Shown here one piece after another: positions 46,701-59,120 of a DNA stretch of 64,000 bases. The stretch comes from Tenacibaculum pacificus (lineage in GTDB: Bacteria; Bacteroidota; Bacteroidia; Flavobacteriales; Flavobacteriaceae): NCBI RefSeq assembly GCF_027941775.1, contig NZ_CP115917.1, positions 1,439,001 through 1,503,000 of the forward strand, given 5' to 3'. The position numbers and the translations under genes were made by a program. How positions within the stretch are numbered: position 1 is the stretch's first letter; each line of letters starts with the position of its first letter. The notes beneath the pieces are model-generated. The model had not been told where the DNA came from and did no database searches. It was given only the letters and a program-made list of their open reading frames with translations.

Positions 46701-49700
46701 AGCTTCACACCCACTACCATCACGTACACGTACAGTATAATTTCCTGCAGGTAAATTATTAAATACATCATTATTTCCGTTGGTTACAAAATCGTAACCA
46801 GTAACGATTCCTGATGTGTTTTCTAATTGATATATCGTATTACCCCAACCACCTATTACTGTTGCAGTAATTGTTGCATTTGCTTCGTTTATACAATTAA
46901 CTTCTGTAGTAACTAATCCTGTTACACTTAAAGGTATTAAAGCTTCATTAATTGTGAAGTTAGCTGTTTTAATAGTACAAGCTGTACCCGTAGCACTTGT
47001 AGCTGTCAATATAGCTTCAACATAATAGCTTCCTGCGGATAAATTATTAATTGTTTGTTCACCAGTTACACCAGTTACTAATCCACCTATTGCAGTATCT
47101 GAGCTATCATATAATTGATAATCATAAGCACTTGCGTAAATAGCACTTGTTGTCGAAAAATTAAATGTTATTTGTCCATTATTATCAGAATTACAAGTTT
47201 CATTTACTGGATTATATGCTATTAAGTCGTATACTGGTGCATCTCCAACAGTGTGTGTTTTTGTTATAGAACAGTTCGTTACTGTATTCAAAACTTTAAC
47301 TGTATAAATACCTGGTACAAGAAAGCTAGTAAAATTACCATCATTATTATTTTCTAACTCTGTACCCATGCTATCAAGTAAACTATATATTACTACAGGT
47401 GTTGCTGTAAGAGGTATAAAAGTCACATTTGCTGTAATTCGTTCTCCTCTATTACAAGTTATTGCATCGGCTATATTTATTTGAATATCATCTAATTGAA
47501 TATATTCATTAATAGTTGCGTTTACTACATTTGAAGAACAACCTTCATCATCAAAAACTTGTATTGCTACCGTTCCTCCTGATGTATTTGTTGTTGTAAA
47601 AGTTAAACTATTACTGTCTTGTATTTCTTGTGGTCCTGTTACAGGTGTATATGTAAAAATAACTTGTGAATAATTACCTGTTCCACCTGTTATTAAATCA
47701 ACACCACTATTTGGTAAAGTTACTGTTGCTATATTTTCGACATTTGTACCTAAATCACATTCAAATTGTGTTACCGTTGGTGTTGTTGCAACAATTGGTT
47801 CTAAATCAATTATAGTAAGTGAAGGATATGTAAATGTACAGCCATTAGCAATTCCTGTTGCTACAATTTCATATTCTCCTGCGGCTAGTGTACTAATTAC
47901 TAATCCTGGAAGAGCTACGGCTGGTGTTCCTGCTGTAATATTTCTTATTGTAAAACTTAATGGATCTGCTCCGTTAACAATAGGTGATATTGTTATTTCT
48001 CCATTTGTAGCACTATCACAAATATTATTTTTAGTGATATTCGCTGTAAAAATTGGTGTAATTGTGTTTGATACTGTAAATGTTTTTTCTAATGAACAAC
48101 TATTTAGTGTATCAAAAATTTTAATAGTATGATTTCCTGTATTTAAATTGGCAGGTAAAGTAAGAGTAGTTCCTGCAAAAGCTATTGCAGGTAAATTACT
48201 ATCTAAACTATATTCATAATTTCCTGTACCAGAACCTGTATTCACAGTTATTGTTGCTGTTGCATTATTTGCAGGCATACAGTCTGGTATTGTTATATTA
48301 GTAATATCAAAAGTAATATCAGGATATACTGTAAAATTATATGTATTCTCACAACCATTAGCATCTCTTACTGTTAATGTTTGATTTACTCCATCAGGAA
48401 TGCCATTCATAGTATATATTGCTGTAGTTATTGGAGCTGTAAAATTAGTTCCATCTAATGAATACTTGTAAGGAGCTAAACCTCCTGTTGTATTTATATC
48501 AATAGTATTTACAGCATCACAACTATTTACAGTAACTGAATTAATAGTTGGATTATCACTTACATTTATTGTTTCATTTAAAACAAAAGAACATCCGTTA
48601 CTATCTGTAACTGTTACAGCAACATCTACAGTAGCTGTAACTGGTGATGGATATGCAACACTTACAATTCCACTATTATTATCAACTGTTGCAGTTGCAC
48701 CTACTGCAGTAACAGTGTAAGTATATTTAGGAACTGTGTTATTAGGGAACCCACCATTTATATTTTCTATACGTATTTGACCTCCTGTATTACAAGTAAT
48801 ATCTCTCAATATATTTAAATTTCCTGTAAAAGGAGTTCCTTTTAATATTTCTACATCCTTACTACCCCATTTACAAATATTAGGAAATGTACCACTTGAA
48901 GTATCTTCAATAACAATAAAATATAATCCTGAAGACAATCCTTGTAATAATGGTTCTGGTATAGCTGTGGTATTTAATGTAAAAGGATATGTTGTTGTAT
49001 TTGGTATTATACCATTAATTCCTGTTAATGGAACATCTGTAAAACCATCATATAATTGCCAGTTTAACTCTTTTCCATCTAAAATAGTATCTGTATCTTC
49101 TATTAAAAATGATAACTCACCATTATCAATAGCACCAGGACATGATTGATTTGTGGCTGTTGGTGTTATAGTAACATCAAAACCTGTATTTGTAGGTTCA
49201 GTTGCTTGATCTTGTGCTTCTGCAATACAAGTTGTACTTGTATCTCTTACATAAAAATCATATTCGACTCCTGGAATTATATTTGTAAATATTTTTCTTC
49301 TATAATCAGAACCTACAGCATTTGTATTCGTTCCTGATAGAACAGGATCTTCAGATGCATACCATGTTAAGAAACCAGGAACTGTTGATGGATTTATAGG
49401 ATCTGGTGTTAAAGAAAACTCAAAAGGACCAACTCCATCAATTGCTTCAACTGTTACTGTATATCCTGTTGTACAATCACCAGGAACAATTTTAATAAGT
49501 ATTTTTAATCCATTAACGCTATAAGGCATTACAAAAATACCATTGTTTAACTGACATCGTACAGTACCATCTGTGTTTAAAATTCTAATTGCTGGTCTAT
49601 ATAATGTACCTGGAATTAAACCTCTTACGCTATATAGATTATCTCCAGGAGTTGGATGTGGTGCTGCACTTACTGAAGGAGTAAGTGTATTCATATTTGT

Positions 49701-52700
49701 CCAACCTGTATTAGTATTACTATCTAAAGTATACTCAACAGTATAAGGAGCATAACTTGCTAAATTTAATGACCCAAAATTAAAATCTAAGCCTGTATTA
49801 GTTAATGTTACATCTTCACAATTAGCAGGTAAAATAGGTTCTATATTTAATACTATTGGAGGTAACTCTATTAAATCAAATGTTTTAATATCTGTACAAC
49901 CAAGACTGTCAGTTATTTCAACTTCATAATCTGTTCCTGCAGGGATACTATTAAAACTAAAATTAGGTAATGTATAATTATTTAACGTTGTTATTATTGT
50001 TCCTAAATTATCTTTTAATGTTATGGTATGCTCAATTTCTCCAGTACCTGCTGTTATAACACCATCTACACTTCCTAAATCACCATTACACTGAGGGTTG
50101 TTAGGTGTTAATATTATTTTAACATCTGGTACATCATTTATAACAATGTTTGGTAAACTAATTGAACAAGCATTTGCACCTCCATTTTTATCTTGAACAG
50201 TAACCGTATAAGTTGCAGCTGTTGTTATGGCTATTTCATTACCAGTAATAGTTGTACCTGCTGATGGGCTTATCGTATATTGATAATTACCATCACCTCC
50301 ATTTGGTGTAATTACTATTTTTCCAGAATTACAACTAATATTTGTTGGTGTTGCAAAAGCAGTTAATTCTGGATTTATAGTAACGGTATCTGTTACAACA
50401 CACATTGATTTGTCACGCACACTAATACTGTGTGGTGAAGGTGTATTTGATAAACCAGTAATAGTATATTCTAAAGGCGTAATTGATGTTGGTGTTAATG
50501 ATTTCCATCCACCATTATTTGTATTAATTTGATAATCTCCATTTCCATTTGTTACGGCTACAACGATAGTTCCATTAGTACCATCGTAACAATATTCTGG
50601 TGTTAAATTAAAAGTAATATTTTCTTTTGGATTAACAATAACTGTAACAGCATCTGATGGACAACCTAATCCGTTTTTATCCGTAGCAATAATAGTATAT
50701 GTTCCTACTCCAATACCTGTTAATGTACTTCCTAAAGAAGTATTTGTGTTATCAAAAAGTTCGTAAGTATAAGGTGCAATTCCTTTTGCGCCAATAGCTT
50801 GTATTGTTGCTCCTACCTCAGTACCTGTTGCATTACATGTAATTCCTTGTATTACTGATGCTGTTACAGTTACTTTAACTGGTTGATTTAATGTTTCTGT
50901 TGATACAGCTACATCACAAAGTGGTGCTATTGCATTTTGCCTAACCCTTATATCATAACTTCCATCTGCTAAAGCTGGTATTATAAATGTATTTGTTGAT
51001 GCAGTCTTCCAGTTAGTTCCATTATCTATAGAATACTGATATGGTAATGTTGCATTTACAGCTTCAATAGTAATAGTACCATCTGATGCTCCAAAACATA
51101 AAGGATTCGTTGTATTAGTCACTGTTGCTCCAAAGGCTTTATCTGTATCTAAAGTTACAGTGATATCAGTCGTACAGCTACTTCCATAAGCTACCGTTAT
51201 TACATGTGGTGTTAATTGTGAAACATTATTAAAAACTCCAGTATTATTATCTGTTGTTGCATTACCATCTAATGTGTAAGTGTAACTAGCATCAAGAGGA
51301 GTTATTGTTATATTCCCTGTTCCATCACAATTATATGTAACTGCACTTACTAATACTGGTGTTGTTGGTAAACCTTTTATTTCTACTTGATTTAAAGCGA
51401 TCTCACAATCATTCGCATCTAATACTTTTGTATCATAAATTCCTGCGGCTAATCCTGTTACTGTAGTTCCTGTTATAGGTGTAAAATCAGTAATTGGTGC
51501 ACTAGCTAATTTGTAATAAAAAGTATAACCTGGTGTTCCATCTGTAGGGTTTGTAAAGTTTATTCCTCCTTGAATAGTACCTCCTGATGTATTACACATA
51601 AAATCTACAGGTGTTGCCGTACCTCCTGCTAAAGCAGATGGTACTTTTATTGTTTCTGTAGCAACTGGTGTTTGTGAACATCCATTAGCATCTTCTATAC
51701 TGATAGTATATGTATCATCTGCTAATCCTGTAAATTCATAGTTTAATAAATTACCTGTTTGTACTACTGGTGCAGATAGTAAACCTGTTACAGTTACTGT
51801 ATAATCTGCTGTTCCATTTGCGACTACAACTTTTATTGTTCCTGTTTCTCCAGAACATTCTGGTTGTGTAGCTGTTGTTGTTATTGTTGGATCAACTATT
51901 CGTGTTACTATTTTTGTTGTTTTAGATTCACAAAAATCAGTTCCTAGAGTTCCTGTTCCTTTATGATCTCTTACATAAATATCCCAAGTTCCTGCAGCAA
52001 TAGTTATTGGTTTTGTTACACTAAAACCTGTTGCTGCTGCTCCACTAGTTACTACAGCATATACGTAATCTCCATCTCCACCTGTTGCAGTTATTGTTAA
52101 ATCTCCAGACTTACAGCTTTCGTTTGTTGTTATTGCTGATACTTCTAATTCTGGTAAAATAGTTGCCGATTTCGTTAATTCACAAGCAAATTTATCAGTT
52201 ACTGTAATATTATAAACTGTATCTGATAACCCTGTAAATGTGTACTCATTTGGAGTTGCAGGATTTGGCGTATAAACAGTTACCCCATTATCTCTACTAA
52301 ATGTATAATTTCCATTTCCACCTGTTACTATTACTTTAATAGTTCCGTCATTAGCACCACTATAACAAAGTTCTGGTGTTAATTCAAAAGCTATATCTTC
52401 TTTAACAGCTACTGTTATAGGAAATGGAACTGATGTACATAATTTAGAATCTGTTGCAATTATAGTATAATCTCCTGCAGATAAATCTGTAAATACATCA
52501 CCTTGAGATACTCCTGCATCATTAAATAATTCAAAAGTATAAACTGCCCCATTTCCACCACTTGCTAATGGTGTTATCGTTGCCCCTGTTGCTGGAGTAC
52601 ACGTAATTTCTTTGGTTACTTTTGTTAACGGATCTACAATTACTGCTGATGGATTTGTTAATGTTTTATTTAATATTACATCACAACTTGCTGTTGTAGC

Positions 52701-55700
52701 TCCTAAAGGACGGACTTTAATTTCATGATTTACACCTCCGTTAAATCCTGATATTGTAAATGGATTACTTGTTGTTGCTACCCAAATTATACCATTAAAG
52801 TATTCAAAAGTAGCTGGTGTTATTGATGGAAAAGAAACCGTTACCTCTATCTCTCCATTTGATTCTCCTATACACACAGGATTTGTTTCATCCGTTATTG
52901 CTGCTGTAAATTTCTGATCTGCTTTAACTTCTTCATTAATAGTTACAAAACAATTACTTCCATAAGCTACAGATACCGTATGAGTTCCTACTGATACATC
53001 TTCAAAAACTCCTGTTGTATTTGTTTCTGCACCTAAAGTATAACTATATATTATTGGCAATACTGCTGCTGGCGTTGCTGTTACTTTTATATTTCCTGTT
53101 CCATCACAATTATAAGTTACTCCACTTGCTAATGTTGGTTCAGTTGGTAAACCTTTTATTTCTACCAGATTTAAAGCTCTAACACAATCTTCTGCATCAG
53201 TCACTTGTGTATCATAAGTACCTGCTGCTATATTAGATACTGATGTTTCTCCAGCTAACAATGGTGTATAAACGGTATCAGATGTTAATTTATAAGAATA
53301 TATATAATCTGTTGTTCCACCTATTACTTCTGAAAAAGTAATTGTTCCTGATATAGTTCCTGAAGCACTACATGCAAAATCAGTTGCTACTGCTTTACCA
53401 TTCTCTAAAGCTGCTGGTACACTTATATTTTCTATAATATTTATTGATGAACAATCATTAGCGTCAATAATTACAATAGTATGATTACCATCATTTAAAC
53501 CACTTATTGATTGCTGATTACCTATTATATCTTGTGGTGTTCCTCCATCTAAAGTATATTTAAAAGGAGCTATTCCATTTGATATGTCTAAATCAATTGT
53601 TCCTGTTTCACCAAAACATTTAGGTTGTGTAACTGTAACAGCTACTGTTGGATTATCTATTTTAGTAATTTTAACAGCTATTTCTGATACTTGGCAGAAA
53701 TCAGTTCCTCCATTTTTATCTCTTACATAAACATCATAAATACCTGCTGCTACATCTATAGGATTTGTAGTACTAAAATCAGCATCTGCAACTGTATTTC
53801 CTGTAGGGATTACAGCAAATATATAATTTGTATCTCCTCCTTCAGGAGTTATAGTTATTTGACCTGTTTTACAGGTTTCATTAACAGACGTAGTTGTTAA
53901 TTTTAATTGAGGATAGATTAAATGTGATGTTTGTGGTGATACACAACCTGAACTATCTTTTACGTCTATTGTATACGTTTTTGATATTGTTGTTGGTGGA
54001 TTTAAACCATTTGTTTCATCAAAAGTAAACGTAGTTGCATCAACATCAGTAGGAGTTTCCCAAGTAGTACCTCCATCAATACTAAATTGATATTTTCCGT
54101 TTCCATCTGTTACATTTACTACAATTTCTGCATTTGAACCATTGTAACAATTATTTGTAATTGAAGCAGTATGAACTACATCTTCAGCTGCTTTAACTTC
54201 TACTTCAACAGGTGTACAAACTACTCTGTTAATTTCTATTTTTACATCATCAATAAAATTACCATAACTATCACCCCCAGTTGAAGAAACTGCTTCAAAA
54301 GCAATTACAGTAGTTGTTTGCCCTGCAGGTACAATATATGGCGTTGCGCCTGAAGAATATTGTCCCCAAGCAGTATTATCATCAGACATTGTTGCTTTAA
54401 TAGTTCCTGTAGCAAGACTTCCTCCTATTTTTACTGTAGCAACATCAACACCTGACCTACCTCTATGTACTACCGACCAAGATATTACATCTCCTGGTTT
54501 TGTACAAAATTCTTGATATAAAGCACCTACTTTATTTGCATTTAATTCAGCAAAAGATGTACCTTCATAAGGAGGTACTCCTTGAAAACTATTATACCAA
54601 ATTTCGATTTCATTGTTTTCAGGTTCTGTTGTATCCCAGCCTGGAATTTGAGATTCATCACGTATTAAATAACCATTTCCTGTTGCTGATTTTTCAGGGT
54701 GATCTTCAAATCCTCCATTTTCAAATGGATTTACAGTACAACCACATTGGTCACAACGTCTACTATCAAGTAGTAATATTTTATAATTTGTAGCACTTGG
54801 TGCTATATTTGTGTATATATATTGATCACTGACAGAGTCTTGCCAAGTAATACCATTATCTATACTAAACTTGTACGGAGGTACTCCACCATCTGCAACT
54901 ACTGTTATTGTAGCATTTTCAGTACAAGTTGCTTGAGTTGTTACAGTTGCCGATGTTAATTCTAATACTGGAGGTTCTCCTATTTTTATAATACCTAAAT
55001 CAACAGGGCAAGTAACTTGATTTGGAGCAATACCTGTAACTTCTCTAATAAGCACGTGATAATCTCCTTTTGGTAAACCTACAATTCTATATGGATTATC
55101 TCCTGTTTCTTCCCATGTAGTTCCATTATCTGTAGAATATTCATAACGTCCATCATAAAAATTCTTTGCATCAATAGTTATTGCACCATTATCTGAACCA
55201 TAACAATCACTATCTTCTTTACTTATAAAACTCGCTTCAAATTGAGTTCCGTTAACTGTTACATTAATATCTGTTGTACATGAACTACCATAATCTACTA
55301 TGAAATTATGAGCGCCATCAGGTACATTATAAAATATATTATTACCTGTTTGTTCTAATGCTCCTAACTTATAAATATAATTTGCGTTAAATGGTGTTAT
55401 AGTTACAGTTGCTGTAGTATCACAATTTAAAGCTATTGAACTTCCTAAAGTTGGTGCTGTTGGTAAATTAGGTATAGTAATACCTGGTAAAATAAACTCA
55501 CAATTATTCTTATCTTTAATTACTAAAGTATAAGCTATATTTGTTAAGCCTATTTTTATTGGATCTGTTGTAAAATCACCATTAATACCATATGTGTACG
55601 GAGGTGTTCCTCCTGTTGTTTTTGTTATATCAAAAGTTATAGTTCCATCTTGAGCACGTGTATAATCTTGTGTTTGTGATGCTTCTGCGTATAATGCTTC

Positions 55701-58700
55701 TGTTTCGGTAATTTCAATATCTGGAATTTCATATAAACATTGAGCACCTCCTTTAGTAGCACGTATGTAAACAGTATATAAAGTACTTGGTGTTGTTGCA
55801 TCTAAATTATTAAAAACTCCTGAAGCAAACCAGTCTGTATTATTAATACTATATTCTATTGCATAGCCAAAATCATCAACTACTTGAGCATTTGTGATTC
55901 CTTTATCATTACAATTTACAGGTGTTTCTGTATGTGTAAATGTTAATGGAGCTTCTATAATAATTTCAACTTCATTTGAAAAACTAGGGCAATCGTTTGA
56001 ATCTATTATTACAAAGACATATTTACCTTCACTTCCGTTAGGAACAGAATAAGTATTATTTGTTGTAAAAAGAGGATTTGTTGAAGAATAAGCAGCTATC
56101 GGTATACTTGCTACATCGGCATATAATGGCGTACCATCTTTTGACCAAACAGCATATGTATATGTTTCACCAGCAGCGGTATCAATAGTTCCTCCAGCTC
56201 CTGTTAACGTAATAACTCCTGCAGAACTACCATTTAAACAAGTAATATTTTTAGTTATTGATGCAGTTACAAAAAGAGGATCTGGCTCAACAACATTAGT
56301 TATTGATTCTTCAGAACAATCTGCAGTAGTTGCTTTAACAACATATAAACCATCATCTGTTACATCAAAAGAAAAATCTTTATCCGTTGTTGAAGGCAAT
56401 GTAGCCACAGTTAATCCTGTAGCACTATTAATTAATGTATATGTAAAAGGACCTGGTGCATCACCATTTAATTGTCCTATTATTTTTGCAACACCACCTT
56501 CACACTCCATATTTATTATTGGAGCGACTGTTAAACCTAAAGCTTGTTTTTGAATATTTATGTTAGAAAAAGGAAAACTACATGCTGCAGATGTTGAACC
56601 TTTTAACCTGATAATTAAATCATAATCTCCTGGTTCGGTTAAGTTTGTAAAACTATTTAAATCTTGAAAAGGAGCATTATACCCTGCAGGACCTGTTAAA
56701 CTATATTCATAACCTGCTGGCACACTATTTACAGTAATACTACCATTAGTATTACAAACAATATTTTCCTTATCGATAATAGGTGTTAAGCTCCCTGTAA
56801 ACACATTAAAATAATAGGTAGAAGGGCATTGACCATCATATAAAACCTCAATTTTATATTGACCAGCTGTTGCAAAACTCATAGAAAAAGGAGTAGTAGG
56901 TACTATTTCATCCCAAGAACAATCAGTAGCTATATTAGGACAATTATTTTTTAACGGTAAATCTGTTGGCTTGGTTAAATCACAGGGCTTCGTTTCATCT
57001 AATTGGAACCATTTTACAGTAGTTGCAGTTGCTCCTGTAAATGGTAAATTTATATATCTAGAATCTCCTGCTCCACATAAATATATTTCAACTAAATCAG
57101 ATACCGGATTAAGACAGTTTACAACTTGATCTGCAAAATCAATTAAAGGGTTTGGTACTGTATTATAATCTACAACATTTATCGTTTCTGTAGAGTTATC
57201 ACAACCTGAAGTAGATACTTTTTTTACTATATAAGTTCCTATTTGGGTTGCTGTATATGTTTGTGTGTTTGCTATTTCAGTACCTGGATTATTTGTATTT
57301 TCCCATTGAATAAGTATCAAAACCATCACCTGCTGTAAGAACAACATTACCTCCACAAAGAACTTCTGTACGTTCAAATGCACAGCTACTTATATTTATC
57401 AAAAAATTTGAAGTACCTGATATACCTAAACCACAAGGTTCAATACCAGAAAGACTTGGGTTATCATTTATTTGATTATAACCAGGCGTATAACCAATAT
57501 CTGTTGGATCTAATCTAGATAAATCTCTTTCATAACTCGAAAACGCTTGATTTTCTACATTATTAGCACAAGAAGCTAATAAATCACTACAATCATTAGT
57601 TACTTCAACTTTCATTCTTATAGAATATTCAGCACCACCCATTTTCATTAAGTCATCTGGTATAGAAAACTCTAATTTACCTCTAAAACCATTACCTGCT
57701 GCAGGTGAATCATAAGTATATGTTATACTAGGATCTGATACAATAATATCTGCTGGTGATAATGTTACATTTTTAGGTAATTCATCTATAATTTTTGTCT
57801 GTTTTGCATTATCAGTACCTACACTTTTAAAAGTTAACTTATAAAACAAATCACTTCCTAAGGGTACTAATTGAGCATTAGGTATAAGAACACCTGCTGC
57901 ATCTTCTAGTGTTTTAACTAACTTAACTTCAGGTTCAATAACCTCAATAGACATAGCATTTAAAAAAGGATAATAAATATCCCCCGTAGAAGTAAATCTA
58001 ACATCAGCTGAAGTTTGATTATTATCTATAATACTATTACCTGTATTATCTAATTTAATTTGATCTACATCAAAACCGAATGTATTTTCACTTGCAGGTT
58101 CTCTTGATAGTAAACTACCTGCATAATAAGAATCATAAACAGTTATACTTCCATCAAAAAAATCACCTTGAGTATTTAGATTATTAAAAACTTCTATATA
58201 AGAACCTAATTTATCCTTAAATTCATAAATATCACCAGGTATATTTCTATCTCCCTCTAAAGCTCCCAAAATTAATTCTGCCTTAACATTACCTGTTGGA
58301 ATTGTTTGAAAACCTGAATAAGTTAATTCTACTTCATTGTAAGCAACTTCAGCATATCCATCAAAAATTGAAATATTTTTCTTTGTTTCAGTATCATTTT
58401 CATAAACAATAACCATTGTCCAACCTGCTGAACCACCACTAGCTGGCTGCCCTTCACTTGCTGTTATGTTTGCTGCGGTATAAGTACCATTTGGATTTGC
58501 TTCTGCTTGTACCAAGGCAGTTACATCTTTAAAACAAGTATATAAGCTATTCGTATTACTTAAAACTTCTCTATTATTATTAGTGGCACTAATATCAATA
58601 TAATTAGTAGAAGAAGGTAATTTAAACTTCATTTTACGATAATCTTCTGAACCTCCAGTATATACAGCTGCCCAATATAAACCAGCATATACAACACGTG

Positions 58701-59106
58701 AACAATCTGGTAACTTTAAAATAGCTCTACTTGATGAAAAGGTATCATCAACTCCATTATTATCAACATCAACATAACCATCTACGTCAATATAGTACAT
58801 ATTATTTCCGTTATTACCTTGATCTCCATTATAAGGGTCTTCTGGCTCTGATAAAACCCAATTTGGTCCATTTACCCACTCACGTATATTTAAAATATTA
58901 TTAGCAATAAAAGTCATGTTACCACGTACATTTATAGACTCACGTTGTTCAAAACTATTTGGTTTTTTAGCTAAATCAGAAAGAGCAACAGCATCTAACA
59001 TTTCACCTTTTCGTTCTGCTAAATTTGGTATAACTGTATCTAAAGTTTGTGAAAACGAAACTGTTAACACAAATAAACTGGCTAATAAAAATATTTTTTT
59101 CATCAT
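40743..59106 (-). CDS. Giant SprB-like gliding/T9SS surface adhesin, about 6,120 aa, one frameshift
   Basis: The N-terminal 605 codons (59106 to 57289) hold a signal peptide (KKIFLLASLFVLTVSFSQ), a unique region, and a DUF11-like domain (about residues 405-540; VKTLEDAAGVLIPNAQLVPLGSD). At about 57308-57312 one extra base breaks the frame: restored it reads GDGFDTYQWENTNNPGTE. The remaining 5,500 codons are a stalk of some sixty Ig-like SprB-type modules, typically with ITC near the start, YTYxxx-ING in the middle, and YTVxVxDxxxC near the end. A foreign domain sits at 54216-54752, and a type-B T9SS sorting domain ends the protein (LFTPDGDGINDYWYPLDVEN to HFTLYR). It should be exported by the T9SS and moved or displayed on the surface. 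Neighbouring PorP/SprF genes on both sides support this. Confidence 0.93.
44574..44693 (-). repeat. 120-bp perfect direct repeat in the adhesin stalk, copy A
   Basis: Identical base for base to 46518-46637, 1,944 bp away, which is 648 whole codons. Flanking sequence stays highly similar for several hundred bases on both sides. It encodes the module beginning NDTACDLSTGG. Confidence 0.9.
46518..46637 (-). repeat. 120-bp perfect direct repeat in the adhesin stalk, copy B
   Basis: Partner of 44574-44693, in the same orientation and reading frame. It encodes the module beginning DDTACDLSTGG. Confidence 0.9.
54216..54752 (-). other. 179-codon DUF642-like domain inserted in one stalk module of the giant adhesin
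   Basis: The segment from after LLLDSRRC to INRVVC contains NGGFEDHP, IPGWDTT, IEIWYN, YEGTSFAELNAN, GDVISWSVVHRGR and GNFIDDVKI. That order resembles DUF642/carbohydrate-binding-type beta-sandwich domains ('NGGFE...IPGW...AELNA...DDV'). It interrupts a module whose two halves align with uninterrupted modules elsewhere in the stalk. The family match is from memory of the pattern, and a sugar-binding role is inference. Confidence 0.65.
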
Positions 59107-59120
59107 GTTGAGAAAATTAA

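Noticed and set aside
43333..54793. Several plus-strand open frames of 60-97 codons opposite the giant adhesin gene
   Set aside because: They are antisense shadows of a repetitive gene with biased codons and resemble no protein family.
57289..57383. Independent start of a 5,546-aa protein at 57383
   Set aside because: The first 25 or so residues are an out-of-frame reading of the upstream gene, with no signal peptide; the true gene continues from 59106.
40743..57383. CRISPR-like or satellite repeats suggested by recurring short phrases
   Set aside because: The repetition is in-frame protein modules (Ig-like), without constant-length repeats and unique spacers at DNA level.
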